Source of the DNA: Flavobacterium limnosediminis JC2902
GTDB lineage: Bacteria > Bacteroidota > Bacteroidia > Flavobacteriales > Flavobacteriaceae
Length of the DNA: 64,000 bases
Direction: 5' to 3'
Assembly (NCBI RefSeq): GCF_000498535.1
Contig: NZ_AVGG01000007.1
Location: 310,001 to 374,000, forward strand
Within the stretch, counting starts at the first letter, position 1; the number at the start of each line of letters is the position of its first letter. The position numbers and the translations under genes were made by a program. The notes under the pieces were generated by a model that had not been told where the DNA came from, made no database searches, and saw only the letters and a program-made list of their open reading frames with translations. Shown here piece by piece: positions 26,612 to 33,407 of this stretch.

Positions 26612-27739
26612 ATGACCAAAAAACTTCTTTTATTAGCCGGATTATCCATCTTAGCCTCATGCAATAAAATTGGAGACAACGAATACCTGATTACCGGTAA
26701 AGCTGAAGGTATCGAAAACGGAAAAATGGCAATATTACAGGTTCAGAATGAAATGGGTCCTGTTTCAAAAGACACTGTAAAAATTGAAAACGGAAAATTC
26801 GAATTCAAAGGTGAATTTACCGAAGGACCTGAAATCGGCTTCATCATGGTTGAAAGCATAAACAACGGCATGGTACCTTTCATCCTTGAAAACGGGGAAA
26901 TAAACATCACTGTAGATAAAGATACTATCCAGAAATCCAAAATCAGCGGCACCAACAACAACGATAAATTCCAGGAATACAACGACGGTTCAAGCGTTAT
27001 CTACAAAAAAATGATTGCTTTCCAAAAAAGTAACCAACAAAAATTTATTGACGCAAGAAAAGCAAATGACACTGCGGTAATGAATTCACTTACCAAACAA
27101 AACATGGTTTTTCAGAAAGACATGGATAAGTTTTCCGAAACTTTTGCTGAAAAAAACCCAACAATATTCCTTTCTTCACTTTTATTGGAAAACTTTATCG
27201 GAAGACAAACTTTAGAGGCTGATAAAATTGTAAAATTATACAATGCTTTATCATCAGATATCAAAAAAACAAAAAGCGGTATTCGCGTAAGTGAGTTTGT
27301 AAACAGCCAGAAAGCAGTGAATACAGGTAATACTGCTCCAAACTTTTCAGCGCCGAATCCGGAAGGAAAAATGGTTTCGTTAAAAGAATCATTAGGAAAA
27401 GTAACCATTATTGATTTTTGGGCTTCATGGTGCGGACCTTGTCGTGCTGAAAACCCGAATGTAGTTGCATTATACAATGAGTTTCATGCAAAAGGATTAA
27501 ACATCATTGGCGTTTCATTAGATAAAGATGCCGATAAATGGAAAGATGCTATCGCAAAAGACAAATTAGCCTGGACACAGGTTTCCAATTTGAAATTTTG
27601 GGAAGATCCGATCGCGAAGCAGTACAACGTAAAATCAATTCCGGCAACTTTTATTCTTGATGCTTCGGGTAAAATCGTTGGAAAAGACTTAAAAGGTGCT
27701 GAATTAAAAGCAAAAATCGCAGAGTTATTAGCTAAATAA
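26612..27739 (+). CDS. DUF4369-TlpA-like thioredoxin lipoprotein
   Basis: 375 residues. A lipoprotein signal (lipobox LASC, C16 or near) is followed by a DUF4369 domain (about 25-125, LITGKAEGIENGKMAILQV), a helical linker, and a thioredoxin-like AhpC/TSA domain (about 240-375) with the redox motif ASWCGPCRAENP. Such proteins act as thiol-disulfide reductases in the periplasm of Bacteroidota. It has its own promoter and a terminator at 27764, so it is separate from the sulfide operon. Confidence 0.87.
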   Translation: MTKKLLLLAGLSILASCNKIGDNEYLITGKAEGIENGKMAILQVQNEMGPVSKDTVKIENGKFEFKGEFTEGPEIGFIMVESINNGMVPFILENGEINITVDKDTIQKSKISGTNNNDKFQEYNDGSSVIYKKMIAFQKSNQQKFIDARKANDTAVMNSLTKQNMVFQKDMDKFSETFAEKNPTIFLSSLLLENFIGRQTLEADKIVKLYNALSSDIKKTKSGIRVSEFVNSQKAVNTGNTAPNFSAPNPEGKMVSLKESLGKVTIIDFWASWCGPCRAENPNVVALYNEFHAKGLNIIGVSLDKDADKWKDAIAKDKLAWTQVSNLKFWEDPIAKQYNVKSIPATFILDASGKIVGKDLKGAELKAKIAELLAK

Positions 27740-27763
27740 ACCGCTCTTCAACCAAAATATTTA

Positions 27764-27789
27764 AAAAATCTCCTCAGGGAGATTTTTTT
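27764..27789 (+). terminator. Rho-independent terminator
   Basis: AAAAATCTCC, loop TCA, GGGAGATTTTTTT; eight to nine pairs and a T7 run, 25 bases after the stop of the TlpA-like gene. Confidence 0.88.
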
Positions 27790-27844
27790 ATTTTATTCAC
27801 TCCCAATACATTAAAAAAAAGTTATAAATTATCTTTGAAATATG

Positions 27845-27875
27845 TTTGGATACTGAGAAAACAGTTCTATATTTG
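27845..27875 (+). promoter_or_regulatory. Promoter of tRNA-Tyr
   Basis: TTTG at 27845-27848, then exactly 19 bases, then TATATTTG at 27868-27875: a textbook Bacteroidota housekeeping promoter, about 40 bases before the mature tRNA. Confidence 0.85.
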
Positions 27876-27914
27876 CAACCGAAACAAACAAGCACAAACA
27901 CTTGTTAAGGCCAT

Positions 27915-27996
27915 GGGGAGATACTCAAGCGGCCAACGAGGGCGGACTGTAAATCCGCTGATTACATCTTCGCAGGTTCGAATCCTGCTCTCCCCA
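27915..27996 (+). tRNA. tRNA-Tyr (anticodon GUA)
   Basis: The acceptor stem GGGGAGA pairs with TCTCCCC, the anticodon stem GCGGA/TCCGC encloses the GTA anticodon (27949-27951), a long variable arm marks a class II tRNA, and the T arm carries GGTTCGAATCC. CCA is not encoded (ACA follows). A tyrosine integrase lies 270 bases downstream in the same direction, so the 3' end of this gene is the likely attachment site of the mobile element. Confidence 0.95.
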
Positions 27997-28020
27997 CAAA
28001 TAAAAAAACAAACGGTATCA

Positions 28021-28055
28021 AAACCCAGTAAATCTTATGATTTTACTGGGTTTTT
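28021..28055 (+). terminator. Terminator after tRNA-Tyr
   Basis: AAACCCAGTAAA pairs with TTTTACTGGGTTT around a short loop, followed by T5. It would end the tRNA transcript; depending on the exact crossover point it belongs to the element. Confidence 0.85.
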
Positions 28056-28110
28056 GCTTTTTAGGTACTTTCAAAATATTCATTCAATCTTAAATCTTAA
28101 GGGGAAAAAT

Positions 28111-28145
28111 CGAGACCCTTAAAAATTCTCAGATTTAGGGTCTCG
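28111..28145. repeat. Nine-base inverted repeat between tRNA and integrase
   Basis: CGAGACCCT (28111-28119) and AGGGTCTCG (28137-28145) are perfectly inverted around 17 bases. It lies in the 274-base gap before the integrase, where arm-type binding sites of an integrase or a regulatory site would be expected. No gene is seen in this gap. Confidence 0.55.
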
Positions 28146-28270
28146 CTAAATTCACTTAAGCCTTACAAACACTGTACTATCAGCCTGTTCACTATTCGGT
28201 TCAAATGATGTACATCTTGTTTGTTATTACTCAGAAATTTAAATTGAATAATAATTAAAAGGTTACCATT

Positions 28271-29509
28271 ATGAAAACAAAAATCACTCTTCATTTTTAT
28301 GCTAAAAGCACAAAAGTGAATGCTAACGGCAAATTACCAATTTATGTTCGACTAACTGTAAATGGCCAACGACTGGAATTTAGTTCTAAAAAATTCATAG
28401 AAAAAACGAAATGGTCATCTGAACTAGCTAAAATGAAAGGTAATACAGAAGAAGCTCGTTCAATCAATAGTTACCTTGATATGATGAGATCTAAGGTTTT
28501 GAGTGCAGAAATGGAATTACTACATAAAGAAGAGGAATTATCCATCGAAAATTTTCAATCGATACTACTTGAGAAAAATAAGAATCATAGAATGTTGATA
28601 CCGGTCTTTCAAGATCATAATAATAAAATGAAAGAGCTTTTAGGTAAGAAATATGCTCCAGGAACATTACAGCGCTTTGAGGTTACTTTAAATCATATTC
28701 AGAACTTTCTTCAATGGAAATTCAATGCCACGGATATTAGAATTGATAAAATAGACCATTGCTTCATTACTGAACTTGAATTCTATTTAAGAAGCGTAAA
28801 AAACTGCAGTAATAATACATCCGTGAAGTATGTTCGTAATTTCAGAAAAATTATAAAAATCTGTTTAAATAATGATTGGTTAGAAAAGAATCCTTTTAGC
28901 AGATATGAAGGAAAAGTTATTGAAGTTGATAAAGAGTTTCTGACCGAAGAAGAGATACAAAAAATCTACACTAAAAAGTTCCCTAATACTCGTCTGGAAT
29001 TAGTAAAGGATATATTTATTTTCTGTTGTTTTACCGGCTTGGCATATATCGATGTGCAACAATTACGAAAAGACCATTTGGGAATTGGCATCGATGGAAA
29101 TAAATGGATATTCAAAAACAGACAAAAAACAGATACTCGCTCTAAAATACCCTTACTCCCTATTGCGGAAGAATTGATAGAGAAGTATTCCGACCACCCG
29201 AAATGCATAAATGAGGACAGAATTCTGCCAGTATTGAGCAATCAGAAAATGAATAGCTATCTAAAAGAAATTGGAGACGTCTGCGGCATTCCAAAAGAAA
29301 TAACCTTCCATATGGCTAGACACTCTTTTGCAACCTCTGTAACACTTACTAATGGCGTGCCAATTGAAAGTGTAAGTAAAATGCTTGGTCATAAAAGTCT
29401 TAGAACTACTCAGCACTATGCTAAGATTGTAGACAAGAGAGTGAGCGATGATATGGCTATACTAAAGCAAAAATTATCAATACAAAATCTTCAAACCAAA
29501 CAAGCATAA
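28271..29509 (+). CDS. Tyrosine recombinase/integrase of the ICE
   Basis: 412 residues: an N-terminal Arm-type DNA-binding domain (1-90), a SAM-like core-binding domain (100-205) and the catalytic domain (220-400). Active residues are HMAR (H347, R350), GH (H374) and the nucleophile Y383, with the beta-strand lysine near K286. The first catalytic arginine is missing: TGLAYIDV has alanine (A258) where TGLR is usual, as in the IntDOT group of Bacteroides elements. It integrates and excises the element at tRNA-Tyr. Confidence 0.93.
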   Translation: MKTKITLHFYAKSTKVNANGKLPIYVRLTVNGQRLEFSSKKFIEKTKWSSELAKMKGNTEEARSINSYLDMMRSKVLSAEMELLHKEEELSIENFQSILLEKNKNHRMLIPVFQDHNNKMKELLGKKYAPGTLQRFEVTLNHIQNFLQWKFNATDIRIDKIDHCFITELEFYLRSVKNCSNNTSVKYVRNFRKIIKICLNNDWLEKNPFSRYEGKVIEVDKEFLTEEEIQKIYTKKFPNTRLELVKDIFIFCCFTGLAYIDVQQLRKDHLGIGIDGNKWIFKNRQKTDTRSKIPLLPIAEELIEKYSDHPKCINEDRILPVLSNQKMNSYLKEIGDVCGIPKEITFHMARHSFATSVTLTNGVPIESVSKMLGHKSLRTTQHYAKIVDKRVSDDMAILKQKLSIQNLQTKQA

Positions 29510-29569
29510 TTAATATTCTAGGCGATTTACTAAAAATTTATCGCCTAGAATATTTCTTTAATATACCTT

Positions 29570-29773
29570 TTAGCCAATAATATGCTGTTCAATATCTTCA
29601 TACTTTAAGCCTGCATATTGACAGAACTCTTCAATACTTACAAAGTTGTCTTTGGACTTATTTAAACCCTCCTTTATCTTCTGGAGAAGTCTTGTACTTT
29701 GACGGTAACTTTTCCCTGTAATACGTTGTATGTCCTTTGGGTAAATACATACTCTTTTAGGCTCTGATTTCAT
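29570..29773 (-). CDS. Small integrase-associated helix-turn-helix-like protein
   Basis: 67 residues, basic. The start MKSEPKRVCIYPKDIQRITG is followed by SYRQSTRLLQKIKEGL and a VSIEEFCQYAGL segment, a layout that I recall in short flavobacterial proteins next to integrases. It may bind DNA in excision or control of integration, but no function is established. It is convergent with the integrase, 60 bases apart. Confidence 0.65.
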   Translation of the reverse strand: MKSEPKRVCIYPKDIQRITGKSYRQSTRLLQKIKEGLNKSKDNFVSIEEFCQYAGLKYEDIEQHIIG

Positions 29774-30039
29774 ACTTTATCTATGCTTTTGATATGGCTT
29801 TGCTATACTCTATTTGTTGTCTTGAAGAGCTAAAATAGATAATTATTAGAATCGTTTTCGATGGTCATTTATGTTTTGTTTGGACATTTATATCATTTGA
29901 TGTCATTTGGTTTAATATGATTAATTAAAGTGTTTTATTAATTATAATATTTGTTCTCAAATCCTTCAGGAATTGTTGCAACAAGATGAAGATTTATGAA
30001 TTTGAACACGAATTATTAATCTAATCTATTTAAAATATT

Positions 30040-30795
30040 ATGGCTAGACAGAAAGGCATAATTAAACTAAAAGGTACTATCGGGGATATTACTTTTTATA
30101 AAACACAAGACGGGCATTTGGCTCGAGAAAAAGGCGGAATTGATGCGAGCAGAATTGCGAGTGATCCAGCTTTTCAGAGAACAAGAGAAAACGGTTCTGA
30201 GTTTGGAAGAGCCGGAAAAGCCGGTAAGGTTTTGAGAACATCATTAAGAGGTTTGCTTTTAAATTCTGCCGATGGTAGAATGGTAAGCCGATTGACGCAG
30301 CGAATGGTAAAAGTTATTCAGGCTGACACAACCAGCGAGCGTGGTTTAAGAAATGTTATCGATGGTGAGGCTGAATTGCTGGCAGGTTTTGAATTCAACA
30401 TTAGAGGAAAGTTGGGAACCAGTTTATTTGCTCCTTTTGTAGCAACCATTGATAGAGTAACTGGGGAAATCAAAGTTGATTTGGCTTCATTTATACCATC
30501 GAATATGATTGCTGCACCAACTGGAACAACGCACTTTAAAATTATTTCTGCGGGTACTGAAATCGATTTTGAAGCAGAAACTTTTGTTGAAGCTCATTCC
30601 GAAACGGCTATTTTGCCTTGGGATACTACAGCAACTGCCGCTATCAGTCAAACGAATTTGGTAACTGCGAATAGTACACATCCTTTATTTTTAGCATTAG
30701 GGATTGAGTTCTATCAACAGGTAAATGGTCAAATGTATCCTTTGAAAAATGGGGCTTTTAACCCATTGGCTTTGGTTTCTGTAAGTGGATTGTAA
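30040..30795 (+). CDS. Conserved hypothetical protein of an unknown three-gene module
   Basis: 251 residues, no signal peptide. The N-terminus MARQKGIIKLKGTIGDITFY with KTQDGHLAREKGG is followed by a helical region rich in arginine (SEFGRAGKAGKVLRTSLRGLLL, split by reading) and then a beta-rich C-terminal half. The beginning recalls the repeated G-x-x-G-x-V strand pattern of DUF6266 proteins. I remember close relatives in other flavobacteria, always near the same two small membrane proteins, but no function. A structural or self-assembling role is a guess. Confidence 0.7.
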   Translation: MARQKGIIKLKGTIGDITFYKTQDGHLAREKGGIDASRIASDPAFQRTRENGSEFGRAGKAGKVLRTSLRGLLLNSADGRMVSRLTQRMVKVIQADTTSERGLRNVIDGEAELLAGFEFNIRGKLGTSLFAPFVATIDRVTGEIKVDLASFIPSNMIAAPTGTTHFKIISAGTEIDFEAETFVEAHSETAILPWDTTATAAISQTNLVTANSTHPLFLALGIEFYQQVNGQMYPLKNGAFNPLALVSVSGL

Positions 30796-30823
30796 TAGTG
30801 TCTAATCTTAAAATAGAGAATTT

Positions 30824-31102
30824 ATGAACATTGTAGAGAGAGCTAAGGCTCCAACACCAAAGTTTTTCAGAGTTTTGAGAACCGTAGGTTTAGCATTATT
30901 GGCGGTAAGTGGTAGCATTGTTGCTGCTCCAGTAGCTTTGCCTGCGATTGTAGTTACAGTAGCTGGTTATGCTGCAGTTGCTGGTACTGTATTATCTGCT
31001 GTAAGTCAGGTTACGGTTGATGATGATGCAAAGCGTGAGCAGGAAATTGTAAAACGACTGCAGGAAGAAAACAAATATTTACCTCGTGATGGAATCAAAT
31101 AA
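30824..31102 (+). CDS. Small membrane protein of the three-gene module
   Basis: 92 residues: a basic start (ERAKAPTPKFFRVLRTV), two hydrophobic stretches rich in A, V and G (about 19-40 and 43-62), and a charged tail (DDDAKREQEIVKRLQEENKYL). The pattern of two membrane spans with charged ends is holin-like. It lies 28 bases after the 251-residue gene, and its last 14 bases overlap the next gene. Confidence 0.7.
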   Translation: MNIVERAKAPTPKFFRVLRTVGLALLAVSGSIVAAPVALPAIVVTVAGYAAVAGTVLSAVSQVTVDDDAKREQEIVKRLQEENKYLPRDGIK

Positions 31103-31265
31103 TTCAATCCATGCGGGAACTGCAGCCGGAACCGTTTTAAGTATAGTGCCTAATATCAGTTCCGAAGATATTTTAAAAACGATTGTTTTGGCAATTGTCG
31201 GAGCAATTGTAAGTTTTACAGTCTCGTTACTATTAAAGAGGCTGACAAAATTCAAAAATAAATAG
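31089..31265 (+). CDS. 58-residue single-span membrane protein of the three-gene module
   Basis: A frame from the ATG at 31089 encodes MESNNSIHAGTAAGTV, one membrane helix (IVLAIVGAIVSFTVSLLL, about 32-49) and a basic end (KRLTKFKNK). It overlaps the upstream gene by 14 bases, a usual sign of an operon. The function is unknown; holin-like or small structural membrane protein are possibilities. Confidence 0.62.
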   Translation: MESNNSIHAGTAAGTVLSIVPNISSEDILKTIVLAIVGAIVSFTVSLLLKRLTKFKNK

Positions 31266-31324
31266 TGCTTCGATGTACTCAGCAACCATCCGGTTTTGAT
31301 TGGTAACCTTTTCCGGATAATTAG

Positions 31325-31353
31325 AAAGCCTGGTCACGTGATCAGGCTTTTTT
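31325..31353. terminator. Bidirectional terminator between two small-gene operons
   Basis: AAAGCCTGGTCAC and GTGATCAGGCTTT form a stem of up to 13 pairs (one G-T), followed by T6 on the right. It is placed between the three-gene module and the convergent DUF6943 pair. Confidence 0.85.
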
Positions 31354-31358
31354 GTATG

Positions 31359-31538
31359 CTATCCTTCCTGAAATTGATTTAACGTTACTTCTTCAATTAC
31401 TACCTCAGCATCTGAAGTATACAATCCGTTATACTTTGCAATATCGACGGCTTTAATTCTGCTGTCGAATATTCCAAAATAAATTCTCGATGATTTGGTT
31501 TTCCAAACATCTGTTTGGTACAAAATAAATAGTGTCAT
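31359..31538 (-). CDS. 59-residue partner of DUF6943 protein
   Basis: A short frame from the ATG at 31538 encodes MTLFILYQTDVWKTKSSRI, followed by YFGIFDSRIKAVDIAKYNGL and an acidic end; 59 residues, globular in composition. It starts 27 bases after the stop of the DUF6943 gene and ends at the bidirectional terminator, so both form an operon. I recall this kind of short protein beside DUF6943 in other Bacteroidota elements. Confidence 0.6.
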   Translation of the reverse strand: MTLFILYQTDVWKTKSSRIYFGIFDSRIKAVDIAKYNGLYTSDAEVVIEEVTLNQFQEG

Positions 31539-31565
31539 AGGCTGGTTATGTTATTGGCTTTTACT

Positions 31566-31988
31566 TTATCGCTTACAGTACCTGTACAGGATAGTTCTAC
31601 GCAAATCATTAATAAGATTGATATTTTCGTGAAATTGCTTTTCCTTTAATTCCAAAAGGCGTAATGCCTGAATGTTTTTTTTGTGCTGTTCGTAATCTTC
31701 ATAAATTTCTGTTACTCTTGGAAATAACTCTTTTTTAAATTCCTGCAATCGAATAAAAGGAATAACAGAACCTATTAAAAATTGATGCCAAAATTTTGAT
31801 TTCCATAAACTGAAAGTTACCCAGTAGATATTTTCGCAATCTTCTTCGTTTTGGAAAATGAGTACAAAGCTATTTGTAAATGGTTCCTTCTGCGGTTTAC
31901 CGCTGTTAAGTCCTTTGTTAAGGATAAATAAATGAGGTTTGCTGTAAATAGTGTCCTTTCTGTGGGTTTTAACGATGTAATTTATCAT
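31566..31988 (-). CDS. DUF6943 family protein
   Basis: 140 residues, cytoplasmic, basic. It contains the family pattern HLFILNKGLNSGKP, IYWVTFSLWKSKFW and GSVIPFIRLQEF, then a helical tail (EYEQHKKNIQALRLLELKEKQ). DUF6943 proteins are found on Bacteroidota mobile elements, and the function is unknown. Its start is 52 bases from the beginning of the structured region at 32040, with which it is divergent. Confidence 0.72.
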   Translation of the reverse strand: MINYIVKTHRKDTIYSKPHLFILNKGLNSGKPQKEPFTNSFVLIFQNEEDCENIYWVTFSLWKSKFWHQFLIGSVIPFIRLQEFKKELFPRVTEIYEDYEQHKKNIQALRLLELKEKQFHENINLINDLRRTILYRYCKR

Positions 31989-32039
31989 GGCTTCGGATTT
32001 TAGTTTAATGCTCAGTCCCTTCCTTACACAACATTTTTT

Positions 32040-33179
32040 TCAAAAGAAAAAAGAGTAAAAAAGAAAGCCTACTACCCCTGTGGAGGGGTTCAGAAAAGCA
32101 AGTTTTTCTGGAAAAATACTACCCGGATGGGTGGAGATTTTTACAGAAACCCGTAGGGTTTGAACTTGCTTTTTTGAAGACCGGAACTAATCTTTGCCTT
32201 CTTTTTTTCTCTTTTTTGTTTTGATTACGAATTGTTTCTTCTGAAATCCTGATCTTCATGAATTGAGAGCTAATCGTCTTGAAAGGGTTAGAAATTTTTG
32301 GGCATTTTGAATAAAAGAAACTTGTCAGTAAAACCAGAGTGCGTTTCAAAATGCCCAAAAATTTGTAACTCTTTCTTAGGACTTGATTTTTGGGGATGCC
32401 AAAAGCAGTGTTCAGTGAACAGTTAGCAGTATGCAGTGAGGTTTTTGTTCTGAAAATGGAAGGCATCTCCAAAAAATAACTATAAACCACTCCTAGTGCG
32501 GTGGCAGTAGCGGAAGCATGGGTATTGTTTCTTTATTTGTCAACTAAAGGTCTTCTGATTGGTTTTATGCCGGCTTGATGCCTTTATAGGTGTACAATAT
32601 TCCGAACTTCGTTTACAAGAAATTGTGATTATGGAATTGTAAGGCATTGAGCTGGCGTGAAACCAATTATGGCAATGCTACTGGCAAATAAAGAAACAAT
32701 ACTTATGCGGGCAAAATTTGGCTTTGTGGGTGCTGTTTGGTTTCTGCGGTGGGATTAACTTGAATTAAAGAGAAAAGTTGCTTAGGAATTGTTACAGCGC
32801 TTACAAAGGCAATGCAAACACTACCGCTTTAAACACAAAGAAGCTAAAAACAGGAAACGGAAACTTCTTCTGGAATGAATTTAGCCTAAAAATTTCTGTT
32901 GAAAAACTGCGCTTGTTAAAGGTAGTGGCGAAGGGCGGTGTTTTTGGTAGCTGGTTGGTGCGATGGAAGCTGCCAAAAATGTTGCCCTGGAGCCACTACC
33001 CTGCGCGGCTGTTTTACATAATGACATCTTATAGTGCTTGGCTTTCCAAAAATACAATAACTAGGTCTGGCATGAACTATAAGACTGCATTATGTAACAC
33101 AGCTTGGGGAAAAAAATTACTGGCACAAGTTGCGAAGCATATGTGTTTTTGTACTAAAAACTGTGACAGTATTTTTTTT
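32040..33179 (+). ncRNA. Candidate large structured RNA (about 1.1 kb of long stem-loops)
   Basis: This gene-free stretch is almost completely tiled by inverted repeats. Main stems: outer stem 32040-32066 with 32197-32223, enclosing hairpins at 32074-32089, 32111-32143 and 32147-32161 and the stem 32092-32104/32163-32175; 32281-32311/32345-32375 (31 positions); 32387-32400/32462-32475; 32517-32539/32685-32708 with the inner stem 32558-32584/32641-32667 (27 pairs, five of them G-U, none mismatched); a weaker fold at 32715-32900; 32921-32952/32968-33000; 33008-33035/33076-33103. Most imperfections in the stems are G-U if read as + strand RNA, but A-C on the other strand, which points to selection on a + strand RNA. 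CTAAAAACTG/CAGTATTTTTTTTAG at 33154-33180 looks like a terminator. No known RNA class is recognised. Confidence 0.6.
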
Positions 33180-33344
33180 AGAGCGTTGGCAAATAATTCT
33201 ACTGAGCTACTCACATAATAAATGAAACGATTAATAATTACACTTAAGGAAATTAGCGAAATGAAGCAAACAAAGAACTTGCTTTAGGAATACTTGGACT
33301 AAAGACAGTTTTTGTGTAGCTGAATGAGATAATGACTATTATGC

Positions 33345-33383
33345 AAAAAAAAAGATGCTTACTTATTACAGCAAACATCTCTT
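33345..33383 (-). terminator. Terminator of the zinc/cadmium operon
   Basis: Read on the minus strand, AGATGTTTGCT pairs with AGTAAGCATCT (two G-U pairs), followed by T9. It lies 30 bases after the stop of the P-type ATPase gene. Confidence 0.85.
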
Positions 33384-33407
33384 TCATTTGAATAATATAA
33401 CTAACAC

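Noticed and set aside
1-27800. A mobile region in the left part
   Set aside because: No integrase, transposase or phage gene was found there, and the content is typical core genes.
27835-28122. Open frame across the tRNA-Tyr region
   Set aside because: It covers the tRNA gene and its promoter and terminator; a chance frame.
32040-33179. Group II intron as an explanation for the structured region
   Set aside because: No GUGYG start, no domain V-like hairpin (AGC/GUU pattern) and no reverse transcriptase gene were found.
32119-33218. Two open frames of 123 and 146 codons within the stem-loop region
   Set aside because: Both run through long inverted repeats, their translations have no recognisable fold or typical composition, and the base pairing explains the sequence better.
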